Positions 16,476-25,274 of a stretch of 64,000 nucleotides of DNA are shown one piece after another. The notes under the pieces were generated by a model that was given only the letters and a program-made list of their open reading frames with translations, was not told where the DNA came from and ran no database searches. The translations under genes and the position numbers were made by a program. Source of the stretch: CAVQZA01 sp963724805 (GTDB lineage Bacteria; Actinomycetota; Thermoleophilia; Gaiellales; Gaiellaceae); NCBI GenBank assembly GCA_963724805.1, contig CAVRWA010000001.1, positions 62,001 to 126,000 of the forward strand. Direction: 5' to 3'. Every line of letters begins with the position of its first letter. Position 1 is the stretch's first letter.

Positions 16476-18026
16476 GTGGACGCCTACGACGTGATCATCG
16501 TCGGCACCGGCGCGGGCGGCGGCACGCTCGCTCGGCACCTGGCGCCGTCGGGGAAGAAGATCCTCCTGCTCGAGCGCGGCGACTGGCTCCCGCGCGAGCT
16601 CGGGAACTGGCTCGCGAAGGACGTGTTCGTGGAGAATCGCTACGTCTCGCCCGACACGTGGTACGACGCGAAGGGCAAGGCGTTCCAGCCGCAGATCCAC
16701 TACTTCGTCGGCGGCGCCACGAAGCTCTACGGCGCCGCGCTCTATCGCCTGCGCAAGGAGGACTTCGGCGAGCTGCGCCACCATGACGGCGTCTCCCCCG
16801 CCTGGCCGATCTCCTACGACGAGCTCGAGCTCTACTACACGCAAGCCGAACAGCTCTACCAAGTGCACGGCGCGCGTGGCGAGGACCCCACGGAGCCGCC
16901 GGCGAGCGGGCCCTACCCGTTTCCCGCGTTGTCGCACGAGCCGCGGATCCAGCAGCTCGCGGACGACCTCGCAGCTGCCGGCTACCACCCGTTCCACGCG
17001 CCGTGCGGCGTGATGCTCGACGAGGCTAACCCGCCGTTCAGCACGTGCGTCCGCTGCATGAACTGCGACGGCTTCCCGTGCCTCCTCCACGCCAAGTCCG
17101 ACGCCGAGGTGCTGGGAGTCAGGCCCGCGCTCGAGCACGCGAACGTCACGCTCCTCACGAACACGAAAGCGGTCAGGCTCGAGACCGACGCCGCCGGCAC
17201 GTCCGTGACCGCGGTGGTCGTCGAGCGCGACGGCGCGGAGGAACGCGTGACCGCAGACGTCGTCGTGCTCGCCTGCGGCGCGGCGAACACCGCGAAGCTC
17301 CTGCTCCTCTCCGCGAGCGACCGCCATCCGAACGGGCTCGCCAACGGCTCCGACCAGGTCGGCCGCAACTACATGTTCCACAACAGCCAGGCCGTGCTGG
17401 CGCTCTCCCGCGAGGAGAACCCGACCGTCTACCAGAAGACGCTCGGCCTCAACGACTTCTACCTCGCCGGCCCCGGGTCGGACTACCCGCTCGGGAACAT
17501 CCAGATGGTCGGCAAGTCGCAGGCCGAGATGTACCGCGGCGAGAAGCCCGGCGAGACGGAGCTCGCGCCGGAGTGGACGCTCGAGCGCACGGCCCGCCAC
17601 GCGATCGACTTCTGGCTCTCGACCGAGGACCTGCCGATGCCGGAGAACCGGGTCACCGTCGACCGGACGGGCAACCTCACGCTCGCCTACACGCCGACGA
17701 ACGAGGTGCCGAAGCAGGAGCTCTACGGCAAGCTCAAGTCGGTGCTCGGGAAGCTCGACCTGAACCCGCACCATCTGATCAAGCGGTTCGCGTACATGAA
17801 GAACGAGATCCCGGTCGCCGGCGTCGCGCACCAGGCGGGGACGTGCCGGTTCGGCTCCGATCCGGCCACCTCCGCGCTCGACGTCGACTGCAAGGCGCAC
17901 GAGCTCGACAACCTCTACGTCGTCGACACGAGCGTCTTCCCGAGCATCGGCGCCGTGAACCCTGCGCTCACGGCCATGGCGAACTCCCTCCGCGTCGGCG
18001 ACCGCCTGCTGGAGAGACTGGGTTAG
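16476..18026 (+). CDS. GMC-family FAD oxidoreductase
   Basis: A 516-residue glucose-methanol-choline family flavoprotein. FAD Rossmann motif VIIVGTGAGGGTLARHL at the N terminus, an FVGGATKLYGAALYR segment near 85-100, and the C-terminal catalytic region with HQAGTCRFG (catalytic His) and VDTSVFPSIGAVNPALTAMANSLR (His/Asn position and FAD contact). A Cys-rich CVRCMNCDGFPC near 190 is like that of membrane sugar dehydrogenases of this family. GTG 16476 has GAGGAGG nine bases upstream. The setting with zwf and a debranching enzyme suggests a sugar or polyol substrate, but this is inference. No signal peptide is visible. Confidence 0.85.
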   Translation: MDAYDVIIVGTGAGGGTLARHLAPSGKKILLLERGDWLPRELGNWLAKDVFVENRYVSPDTWYDAKGKAFQPQIHYFVGGATKLYGAALYRLRKEDFGELRHHDGVSPAWPISYDELELYYTQAEQLYQVHGARGEDPTEPPASGPYPFPALSHEPRIQQLADDLAAAGYHPFHAPCGVMLDEANPPFSTCVRCMNCDGFPCLLHAKSDAEVLGVRPALEHANVTLLTNTKAVRLETDAAGTSVTAVVVERDGAEERVTADVVVLACGAANTAKLLLLSASDRHPNGLANGSDQVGRNYMFHNSQAVLALSREENPTVYQKTLGLNDFYLAGPGSDYPLGNIQMVGKSQAEMYRGEKPGETELAPEWTLERTARHAIDFWLSTEDLPMPENRVTVDRTGNLTLAYTPTNEVPKQELYGKLKSVLGKLDLNPHHLIKRFAYMKNEIPVAGVAHQAGTCRFGSDPATSALDVDCKAHELDNLYVVDTSVFPSIGAVNPALTAMANSLRVGDRLLERLG

Positions 18027-18039
18027 GGTGGCCGGAACG

Positions 18040-18399
18040 ATGGCTGCCGACCCGACCGCGACGTTCTTCGAGGACCTCGCGAAGCGGGGGCACGAGCCGA
18101 TTCTGGCGAGAATCTCGGGGACGCTGCGGATCGAGCTCAAGAACGGCAGGCAGACGGAGCACTGGTACGTCACGGTCAAGAAGGGCGACATCGAGGTGTC
18201 GCACGCGAACGAAGTGGCCGACGCCGTCGTCCGCGCCGACAGGGCGCTCTTCGATGAGATGGCCACAGGGAGAGCGAACGCGACGACCGCCATCCTGCGC
18301 GGCGTGCTGGACGCAGAGGGCGACCTCGGCCTGCTGATGTCGTTCCAGCGGCTCTTCCCCTCCCCGCCCAAGTCCGTCTACGCGAGGAGGATCAAGTGA
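18040..18399 (+). CDS. SCP2 sterol-carrier-like domain protein
   Basis: About 119 residues covering one SCP2-like lipid-binding domain: N-terminal helix TATFFEDLAKRG, then a beta pattern with GTLRIELKNG and HWYVTVKKGDIEVSH, the DAVVRADRALFDEMATG segment that is typical of bacterial SCP2 proteins, and a C-terminal FQRLFP helix. ATG 18040 is used; GTG 18028 in frame would add four residues. It follows the GMC gene by 13 bp and its stop overlaps the start of the debranching enzyme (GTGA). Ligand unknown; a hydrophobic cofactor or carrier role for the neighbouring oxidoreductase is possible. Confidence 0.75.
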   Translation: MAADPTATFFEDLAKRGHEPILARISGTLRIELKNGRQTEHWYVTVKKGDIEVSHANEVADAVVRADRALFDEMATGRANATTAILRGVLDAEGDLGLLMSFQRLFPSPPKSVYARRIK

Positions 18400-20432
18400 G
18401 CAGCGACCTCGTGCAGATCCTCGAGGGCAACACCTTCGTCGTCAGCGACCGGAACGGCGACATCGACGCATCGCCCGTCGACGCGACCGGCCTCTTCTCG
18501 TTCGACACCCGCTTCCTCTCGAAATGGGTGCTGACGATCGACGGCGAGCGCCTCAACGCGCTCTCGACGGACGACCTCCACTACTACGAGACCCGGTTCT
18601 TCCTCGTGCCGGGGACGGGAACGGTGTACATCGACGCCAAGCTCTCGGTGATCCGGCAACGCACGGTGGGGCGCGGCTTCACGGAGCGGCTGACGATCCT
18701 GAACCACGACGACAAACCGGTGTCGCTCGAGGTGCGGATCGACGCCGGCAGCGACTTCGCCGATCTGTTCGAGGTCAAGGACAAGCTCAAGAAGAAGGGC
18801 GCCTACTACCAGCGGGCCGAGCGCGGACGGCTCGTGCTCGGGTACAAGCGTGAGCAGTTCGACCGCGAGACCTGGATCTCCGCCACGGCGCCGGCGAAGA
18901 TCGACGCCCAGGGGCTCACCTTCAAGGTGAAGGCCGAGCCGCACGGGGAGTGGGCGACCGACCTCGAGGTCCTGGCCGCGAGCGTCGCCGCGGCCGCGCT
19001 CGTGGCGGAGCGGACGAAGCGGAAGCGGCCGAGCCTCGCGCGCGGACTCGACAAGTGGATCGAGCAGGCGCCCGCCCTCGAGTCCAGCTCCGACTCGCTG
19101 CGGGCGACCTACCACCGCAGCCTCGTCGACCTCGCCGCGCTGCGCTTCGAAACGCTCACGCTGCCGGGGAAGTCGATCCCCGCCGCGGGCCTGCCGTGGT
19201 TCATGACGCTGTTCGGCCGCGACAGCATCTTCACGAGCCTCCAGTCGCTCCCGTTCACGCCCGAGCTCGCAGCCTCGACGCTGCAGGCGCTCGGCGAGCG
19301 CCAGGGAACGCGGGTCGACGACTTCCGGGACGAGGATCCCGGCCGAATCCTGCACGAGATGCGATTCGGGGAGATGACAGCCTTCGAGGAGCGGCCGCAC
19401 TCGCCCTACTACGGCTGCGTCGACGCGACGCCGCTCTTCGTCGTCTTGCTGGACGAGTACGAGCGCTGGACCGGCGACACGAAGCTCGTACGCGACCTCG
19501 AGTTCGAGGCGCGGGCCGCGTTGAACTGGATCGACGAATACGCGAACCTGCAGGGCAACGGCTACATCGCCTACAAGCGCCGGAACGAGAAGACCGGCCT
19601 CGAGAACCAGTGCTGGAAGGACTCCTGGGACTCGATCTCGTACCGCGACGGCAGGCTGCCGGGCTTCCCGCGCGCCACCTGCGAGTTGCAGGGCTACGCC
19701 TACGACGCCAAGATGCGCGCGGCGCGCCTCGCGCGGCTCGTCTGGAAGGACCCCGCCTTCGCCGACCGGCTCGAGGCGGAGGCGGCCGACCTCAAGCGCC
19801 GCTTCAACGACGACTTCTGGGTCGAGGACGGCGAGTACTTCGCGATCGCGCTCGACGTCGACGGCAGCAAGGTCGACGCGCTCACCTCCAACAACGGCCA
19901 CCTTCTCTGGAGCGGGATCGTCGAGAAGTCGAAGGCGAAGGCGGTCGCCGGGCACCTGCTCGGCCCGCGGCTGTTCTCCGGCTGGGGCGTGCGCACGATG
20001 GCCGAGGGGGAGGGACGTTACAACCCGATCGGTTACCACGTCGGCACTGTCTGGCCGTACGACAACTCGTTCGTCGCCTGGGGCCTGCGCCGCTACGGCT
20101 TCAAGGAGGAGGCGGCGAAGGTCGCTGCGGGGATCCTCGACGCGGCCGACTTCTTCGCGGGCCGCCTGCCGGAGGCGTTCGGCGGCTACCCGCGGGAGAT
20201 GACCAGATACCCGGTTCAGTACCCGACCGCCTGCAGCCCGCAGGCCTGGTCGACGGGCGCGCCGCTCCTGCTGCTGCGTGCGATGCTCGGGCTCGAGCCG
20301 ATCGGCGACCATCTGATCGTCGACCCGGCGCTGCCGGCCTCGATCGACCACGTCGAGCTGCTCGACATCCCGGGGCGCTGGGGCCGCATCGACGCCTTCG
20401 GCCGCGGGCGACTCGAGATGGCGAAGGGCTAG
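18396..20432 (+). CDS. Amylo-alpha-1,6-glucosidase (glycogen debranching-type), copy 1
   Basis: A 678-residue protein with an N-terminal GDE_N_bis-type beta domain (about 1-230; opening LVQILEGNTFVVSDRNGDI, then GLFSFDTRFLSKW) and a C-terminal (alpha/alpha)6-barrel glucosidase domain. Barrel motifs: AAGLPWFMTLFGRDSIF near 265, ENQCWKDSWDS near 405, ELQGYAYDA, GVRTMAEGEGRYNP, and YHVGTVWPYDNS near 550. In this family the barrel hydrolyses alpha-1,6 branches of glycogen or related glucans; the precise substrate of GDE_N_bis members is less certain. GTG 18396 overlaps the SCP2 stop by 4 bp. A paralogue is at 46615-48681. Confidence 0.85.
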   Translation: MSSDLVQILEGNTFVVSDRNGDIDASPVDATGLFSFDTRFLSKWVLTIDGERLNALSTDDLHYYETRFFLVPGTGTVYIDAKLSVIRQRTVGRGFTERLTILNHDDKPVSLEVRIDAGSDFADLFEVKDKLKKKGAYYQRAERGRLVLGYKREQFDRETWISATAPAKIDAQGLTFKVKAEPHGEWATDLEVLAASVAAAALVAERTKRKRPSLARGLDKWIEQAPALESSSDSLRATYHRSLVDLAALRFETLTLPGKSIPAAGLPWFMTLFGRDSIFTSLQSLPFTPELAASTLQALGERQGTRVDDFRDEDPGRILHEMRFGEMTAFEERPHSPYYGCVDATPLFVVLLDEYERWTGDTKLVRDLEFEARAALNWIDEYANLQGNGYIAYKRRNEKTGLENQCWKDSWDSISYRDGRLPGFPRATCELQGYAYDAKMRAARLARLVWKDPAFADRLEAEAADLKRRFNDDFWVEDGEYFAIALDVDGSKVDALTSNNGHLLWSGIVEKSKAKAVAGHLLGPRLFSGWGVRTMAEGEGRYNPIGYHVGTVWPYDNSFVAWGLRRYGFKEEAAKVAAGILDAADFFAGRLPEAFGGYPREMTRYPVQYPTACSPQAWSTGAPLLLLRAMLGLEPIGDHLIVDPALPASIDHVELLDIPGRWGRIDAFGRGRLEMAKG

Positions 20433-20461
20433 CGGGGAGGGGGTGCCCGGCCGACACGACT

Positions 20462-20490
20462 TTGACACAGTCGCCACATCCTGAGACATT
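20462..20490 (+). promoter_or_regulatory. Candidate promoter for the sugar ABC transporter operon
   Basis: A perfect -35 hexamer TTGACA (20462-20467) lies in the 86-bp gap after the debranching gene, with a weak -10 (GACATT, 20485-20490) 17 bases on. It is 28 nt upstream of the ATPase start codon. The weak -10 would suit activator-dependent control. Confidence 0.35.
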
Positions 20491-20518
20491 TCGGCTTCGC
20501 CGCCGATAGGAGTGACGG

Positions 20519-21733
20519 GTGACAAGCGTCAGGTTCGACCGGGTCGTCAAGACATATCCGGACGGAACGACGGCCGTCCACGAGCTGAGCCTCGAGGTCG
20601 AGGATGGCGAGTTCATGGTGCTCGTCGGGCCCTCGGGCTGCGGCAAGACCACGGCGCTGAGGATGCTCGCCGGCCTCGAGGAGATCACCGCCGGAGTGCT
20701 CTCGATCGGCGACCGGGTCGTCAACTACGTGCCCTCGCGCGACCGGGACATCGCGATGGTCTTCCAGAGCTACGCGCTCTACCCGCACCTCACCGTCTAC
20801 GAGAACATCGCCTTCGGGCTCCGCATCAAGAAGCTCTCGAAGGCCGAGATCGACAAGCGGGTGATGGAGGCGGCGCGGATCCTCGACCTCGAGCCGTTCC
20901 TGAAGCGCAAGCCGCGCGCGCTCTCCGGCGGGCAGCGCCAGCGGGTCGCGATGGGCCGGGCGATCGTGCGCGAGCCGCAGGCGTTCCTGATGGACGAGCC
21001 GCTCTCGAACCTCGACGCGAAGCTCCGCGTCCAGATGCGCGCCGAGATCAGCCGCCTCCAGCACTCGCTCGGGACGACGACGATCTACGTCACCCACGAC
21101 CAGGTCGAGGCGATGACGATGGGCCAGCGCGTCGCCGTGATGCGCAAGGGCGAGCTGCAGCAGGTCGCCGAGCCGCAGGAGCTCTACGACCGTCCCGTCA
21201 ACCTGTTCGTCGGCGGCTTCATCGGCAGCCCCGCGATGAACATGGTCGAGGCGACGCTCGAGCGCTCGAACGGCAATCTCGTCGCGGTGGCCGGAAGCGC
21301 CCGCATCGTAGTCGGCGCCGAAACGCTCTCCGCTCGACCCGCGCTCGCGTCGTACGAGGGCCGGGAACTGATCCTCGGGATCCGCCCGGAGGACCTCGAG
21401 GACGTCGCGCTCGTGCCCGACACGCCGGCCGACCGCCGGCTCGAGGGGCGCGTCGAGCTGCGCGAGGCGCTCGGCTCGGAGATCATGGTGCACTTCGTGA
21501 TCGACGCGAAGCCGGCCAGGACCGAGGAGGTCGCCGAGCTCGCAGAAGACGTCTTCGGCGAAGGCAGGTCGTCGGAGCTGACCGGGGCCCGCGAAACGGA
21601 GTCCCAGGTGATAGGCCGATTCGGCGCGCGCTCCCGCGTGTTGGAGGGAGACGCCGTCGAAGCCGCAGTGGATACCCGGGCCCTGCACTTCTTCGATCCG
21701 GAGACGGGCCTTGGAATCTACGAGTCGAAGTGA
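20519..21733 (+). CDS. Sugar ABC transporter ATP-binding protein (MsmK/UgpC type)
   Basis: A 404-residue ATPase of the MalK family that powers carbohydrate import. Walker A GPSGCGKTT near residue 38, Q-loop MVFQSYALYPHLTV, signature LSGGQRQRVAMGRAI, Walker B AFLMDEPLSNLD, H-loop YVTHDQVEAMTMG. The C-terminal 160 residues form the OB-fold regulatory domain (ELILGIRPEDLEDV). It is longer than the usual 360-370 residues because of an acidic segment at about 335-375 (EEVAELAEDVFGEGRS). GTG 20519 has AGGAG upstream. First gene of the transporter operon; members of this type often serve several permeases. Confidence 0.92.
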   Translation: MTSVRFDRVVKTYPDGTTAVHELSLEVEDGEFMVLVGPSGCGKTTALRMLAGLEEITAGVLSIGDRVVNYVPSRDRDIAMVFQSYALYPHLTVYENIAFGLRIKKLSKAEIDKRVMEAARILDLEPFLKRKPRALSGGQRQRVAMGRAIVREPQAFLMDEPLSNLDAKLRVQMRAEISRLQHSLGTTTIYVTHDQVEAMTMGQRVAVMRKGELQQVAEPQELYDRPVNLFVGGFIGSPAMNMVEATLERSNGNLVAVAGSARIVVGAETLSARPALASYEGRELILGIRPEDLEDVALVPDTPADRRLEGRVELREALGSEIMVHFVIDAKPARTEEVAELAEDVFGEGRSSELTGARETESQVIGRFGARSRVLEGDAVEAAVDTRALHFFDPETGLGIYESK

Positions 21734-21743
21734 AAGGAGCCGC

Positions 21744-23042
21744 ATGAGCAAGCATCTCTGGGCCCTTGGACTGGTCGCCGTGGCCCTGTCCGCGCTCGTT
21801 GCCGTGAGCACCGCCGGCGGGGCGCGCAAAGCGAAGGGCGTGTCGGGGAAGATCTCCGTGATGGCCGTCTGGACGGGCGAGGAGCAGAAGTCGTTCCAGG
21901 CCGTCCTCGACGGGTTCAAGGCGGTCAACCCGGACGTCGACGTGAGCTACACCTCGGCGGGAGACCAGCTGCCGACGGTGCTCGCGACGGCGGTCGCGGG
22001 CGGCAATCCGCCCGACATCGCCATGCTCCCCCAGCCGGGCCTGATGAAGCAGTTCGTACAGAAGGGCGCGCTCAAGCCGATCACCTTCGTCGCACCCACG
22101 ATGGCGAAGAACTTCGCGCCTGTCTGGGCGAGCCTCGGGACGGTCAACAAGAAGCTCTACGGCCTGATCTGGAAGGGCGCGAACAAGTCGACCGTCTGGT
22201 ACAACGTGCCCGCCTTCAAGGCGGCGGGGGTCAAGGCGCCGAAGACGTGGCCGCAGCTGATCGCGGCGGCGAAGACGATCAAGGCTTCCGGGGCCACGCC
22301 GTACTCGATCGGCGGCGCCGACGGCTGGACGCTGACCGACATGTTCGAGAACATCTACCTCCGCCAGGCCGGGCCGGTGAAGTACGACCTCCTGTCCACG
22401 CACAAGCTCAAGTGGACCGACCCCTCGGTGAAGGCGGCGTTCGCGACGATGGCGACGATCATCGGCAACTCGGCCAACATCGCGGGCGGGACGGCGGGAG
22501 CGCTACAGATCGACTTCCCGACCTCGGTCTCGCAGGTATTCACGACGCCATCCAAGGCCTCGATGGTCTTCGAGGGCGATTTCGTCGCCGGCGTGATCAC
22601 GTCGTCCACGAAGGCGCTGCCCGGCACCGGGTTCAACGTCTTCGGGTTCCCGTCGATCGGGAAGTCGGCCGGCGTGGTGGTGGGCGGCGGCGACACGGCC
22701 GTGATGTTCAAGGACTCGCCGGCGGCGCGTGCGCTGATCACCTACCTCGCCACGCCGGCGGCCGGGACGATCTGGGCCCATCGGGGCGGGTTCTCGTCGC
22801 CGAACAAGAACGTCCCCGCGGCCGCGTACCCGGACGCGATCAGCCGAGCCACGGCGGTCGCCCTCGCGAAGGCGCCCGTTTTCCGGTTCGACATGTCCGA
22901 CCTGCAGCCGGCGTCGTTCGGCGGCACGGTCGGCCAGGGGGAGTTCAAGCTCTTCCAGGACTTCCTCGCGAACCCCAAGAACATCAACGGCATCACCAAG
23001 CAGTTCGAGGCGGCGGCGACCAAGGCGTACGCCGGAGGGTAG
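21744..23042 (+). CDS. Sugar ABC transporter substrate-binding protein
   Basis: A 432-residue extracellular binding protein of the carbohydrate-uptake-1 family. A signal peptide spans about residues 1-27 (KHLWALGLVAVALSALVAV then AGGARK). No lipobox Cys is seen, so anchoring is unclear. The mature protein shows the bilobal pattern: ISVMAVWTGEEQKSFQAVLDGF, NPPDIAMLPQPG, WYNVPAFKAAGVKAPKTWPQL, SMVFEGDFVAGV. The sugar cannot be deduced; alpha-glucosides would fit the neighbouring debranching enzyme. ATG 21744 follows AAAGGAG. It is separated from the permease gene by a very stable hairpin. Confidence 0.9.
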   Translation: MSKHLWALGLVAVALSALVAVSTAGGARKAKGVSGKISVMAVWTGEEQKSFQAVLDGFKAVNPDVDVSYTSAGDQLPTVLATAVAGGNPPDIAMLPQPGLMKQFVQKGALKPITFVAPTMAKNFAPVWASLGTVNKKLYGLIWKGANKSTVWYNVPAFKAAGVKAPKTWPQLIAAAKTIKASGATPYSIGGADGWTLTDMFENIYLRQAGPVKYDLLSTHKLKWTDPSVKAAFATMATIIGNSANIAGGTAGALQIDFPTSVSQVFTTPSKASMVFEGDFVAGVITSSTKALPGTGFNVFGFPSIGKSAGVVVGGGDTAVMFKDSPAARALITYLATPAAGTIWAHRGGFSSPNKNVPAAAYPDAISRATAVALAKAPVFRFDMSDLQPASFGGTVGQGEFKLFQDFLANPKNINGITKQFEAAATKAYAGG

Positions 23043-23046
23043 GAGG

Positions 23047-24390
23047 TTGACGAGCGGCGCGATCACGGCGGAGCCCCCGGTTGCGGGGGCTCCGCCGAGC
23101 GCATGGAGGAGCCGCTTACGCGGCTACGGCGTCGCGGCGCTGTTCCTGGCGCCCGCCGCTTTCTTCCTGATCGTCTGGATCGTCTATCCGACCGTCTACA
23201 CGATCGCGCGCAGCTTCTACGGCGTCGACGGCTTCAAGCACTTCGCCGGGATCGACAACTACAAGTCGATCTTCACGACCGACGTCCTCCGCACCGCGAT
23301 CAAGAACAACCTGATCTGGGTCGCGGTCGTGCCCGCCTTCGTGACCGCGATCGGGCTCGTCTTCGCCGTCCTGATCGAGCGGATCAGCTGGGGCGTCGTC
23401 TTCAAGACGATCGTCTTCATGCCGCTCGCGATCTCGTTGTTCGCGACGGGGGTGATCTGGCGCCTGATGGACGAGAAGGACCCGGCCAACGGCACGCTCA
23501 ACGCCGTAGTCGGCGTGTTCCACGACGAGTTCCGCCCACCCGGGGTACTGTCGAACGCGGCGCCGTCGAGCGCGGTCCTCGTCGGCTCGCCGCAGAAGGG
23601 AATCGTCCTGAAGAACCCCGTGCGGCCCGGTGGGACCGCGCTGCTCGGGCTGACCGCGATCCCGCCCACGGACGTGCCGGCGGGCGCGAAGCAGGCCGTC
23701 GTCCCGGCAACGAAGCCGGATGCGGTGACCGGGGTCGTCTGGCGCGACTTCAAGCCCGGCGGCGGCGTCCCCGGCAAGGTGGAGCAGGGTGAGCTCGGCC
23801 TCCCGGGGGTGAGCGTGCAGCTCAGGGACTCCGCGGGGAAGACCGTCGGCTCGGCCACGACCGGCTCGGACGGCAGCTTCGCGTTCGAGCACCTCCAGAA
23901 CGACTCGTACAAGGTCGCGATCGGCGCGGCCACCTTCCGCCCCGCCTTCGGCGGGATCTCCTGGCTCGGGCCGAAGCTGATCACGCCGGCGATCATCCTC
24001 GCCTACATCTGGGTGTGGGCCGGCTTCTCGATGGTGGTGATCGCCGCCGGTCTCGCCGCGATCCCGCGCGAGACGCTCGAGGCGGCGCGCACCGACGGCG
24101 CGACCGAGTGGCAGGTCTTCCGGCGCGTGACGGTGCCGCTGCTCGCGCCCGTCCTGACCGTGGTCTTCATCACGATGCTGATCAACGTCCTCAAGGTCTT
24201 CGACATCGTGCTCTCGGTCGCGCCCGGCTCGACGCAGAGCAACGCGGCCGTGATCGCGCTCGAGATGTGGCGCTACTCGTTCGGCGGCGTCAACAACTTC
24301 GGCGTCGGCTCGGCGATCGCGGTGTTCCTGTTCCTGCTCGTCCTGCCCATCCTGCTCGTGAACGTGCGCCGGTTCAGGAGGGAAGTGTGA
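23047..24390 (+). CDS. Sugar ABC transporter permease with extra extracytoplasmic domain
   Basis: A 447-residue MalF-type permease, about 150 longer than usual. Helices run through about 27-50, 88-108, 118-138, then 310-335 and on to the C terminus; the EAA loop that docks the ATPase is near 345 (EAARTDGATEWQVFRRVTVPLLAP split over two turns). Residues about 155-305, between the third and fourth core helices on the outer face, are an insertion. Its second half (TGVVWRDFKPGGG ... LPGVSVQLRDSAGKTV ... TGSDGSFAFEHL) looks like an SdrD_B/prealbumin-like beta domain. The likely start is TTG 23047, seven bases after GGAGGG. It overlaps the next permease by 4 bp. A role in docking the binding protein or cell wall is inference. 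Confidence 0.88.
   Translation: MTSGAITAEPPVAGAPPSAWRSRLRGYGVAALFLAPAAFFLIVWIVYPTVYTIARSFYGVDGFKHFAGIDNYKSIFTTDVLRTAIKNNLIWVAVVPAFVTAIGLVFAVLIERISWGVVFKTIVFMPLAISLFATGVIWRLMDEKDPANGTLNAVVGVFHDEFRPPGVLSNAAPSSAVLVGSPQKGIVLKNPVRPGGTALLGLTAIPPTDVPAGAKQAVVPATKPDAVTGVVWRDFKPGGGVPGKVEQGELGLPGVSVQLRDSAGKTVGSATTGSDGSFAFEHLQNDSYKVAIGAATFRPAFGGISWLGPKLITPAIILAYIWVWAGFSMVVIAAGLAAIPRETLEAARTDGATEWQVFRRVTVPLLAPVLTVVFITMLINVLKVFDIVLSVAPGSTQSNAAVIALEMWRYSFGGVNNFGVGSAIAVFLFLLVLPILLVNVRRFRREV
23067..23096 (+). promoter_or_regulatory. Perfect 12-bp hairpin at the binding-protein/permease junction
   Basis: GGCGGAGCCCCC (23067-23078) pairs perfectly with 23085-23096 around the 6-nt loop GGTTGC. It lies 24 nt after the binding-protein stop, inside the first codons of the permease if TTG 23047 is used. 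There is no T-tract, so it is not a classical terminator. Stable hairpins in this position are known to raise binding-protein over permease expression by protecting the upstream mRNA or slowing translation. Confidence 0.6.
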
Positions 24391-25274
24391 GCGCCGCCGC
24401 CGAGTCGGTCGGGGCACGGGCTCCGGACGAGAGCGTCCAGGCCCGCGTCGTCCGCGCGTCCGCGAAGTTCCCCCTCAACCTCCTGATGGGCCTCATCGCG
24501 CTGCTCTGGCTCGTGCCGACGATCGGGCTCTTCCTCACCTCGCTCCTGGCGCCGGAGAACTACAACGCGAAGGGGTGGTGGCAGGTCTTCAGCAAGCCGA
24601 GCGTCGCCACCTGGCAGAACTACTCCAACCTCTGGAACGAGACCAACATCCCCCACTCGCTCGTGACGACCGCCGAGATCGCGATCGGGGGCACGGTGCT
24701 GCCGATCATCGTCGCGGCGATGGCGGCCTACGCGTTCGCCTGGCTCGACTTCCCGGGCCGCGACTGGCTGTTCATCCTCGTGATCGCCCTGCTCGTGGTG
24801 CCGCTCCAGATGGCGCTGATCCCGATCTTCAGCCTCTACAACAAGACCGGGATCTTCGACACCGTCGGCAGCCTGGTCCTGTTCCACACCGCCTTCGGGC
24901 TCCCGTTCGCGATCTTCCTGCTGCGAAACTTCTTCATCGGGATCCCGAAGGACATCCTCGAGTCGGCGCGCATCGACGGCTGCTCCGAGTTCCGGATCTT
25001 CACGCGCCTGATCCTGCCGATCGGCCTGCCGGCGATCGCAGCCCTCGCGATCTTCCAGTTCCTCTGGACGTGGAACGACCTGCTCGTGGCGTTGACGTTC
25101 GGCCGGCAGACGCAGCCGGTCACGGTCGCGATCTACTCGAACCTGCGCCAGTTCGGCTCGAACATCGATCTGATCGCGCCGGCCTCGTTCCTCTCGCTCC
25201 TGATCCCCCTCGCCGTGTTCTTCCTGTTCCAGCGCTACTTCGTGCAGGGGCTGCTGGCAGGGTCCGTGAAGTGA
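24387..25274 (+). CDS. Sugar ABC transporter permease (MalG type)
   Basis: A 295-residue permease with six core helices. The first is at about 30-52 (NLLMGLIALLWLVPTIGLFLTS), and the EAA loop is near 205 (ILESARIDGCSEFRIFTRLILP). It ends in the usual FFLFQRYFVQGLLAGSVK. With the MalF-type permease it forms the membrane channel through which bound sugar enters. GTG 24387 overlaps the upstream permease stop by 4 bp with AGGAGG before it; its own stop overlaps the next start. No insertion is present in this subunit. Confidence 0.92.
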   Translation: MSAAAESVGARAPDESVQARVVRASAKFPLNLLMGLIALLWLVPTIGLFLTSLLAPENYNAKGWWQVFSKPSVATWQNYSNLWNETNIPHSLVTTAEIAIGGTVLPIIVAAMAAYAFAWLDFPGRDWLFILVIALLVVPLQMALIPIFSLYNKTGIFDTVGSLVLFHTAFGLPFAIFLLRNFFIGIPKDILESARIDGCSEFRIFTRLILPIGLPAIAALAIFQFLWTWNDLLVALTFGRQTQPVTVAIYSNLRQFGSNIDLIAPASFLSLLIPLAVFFLFQRYFVQGLLAGSVK

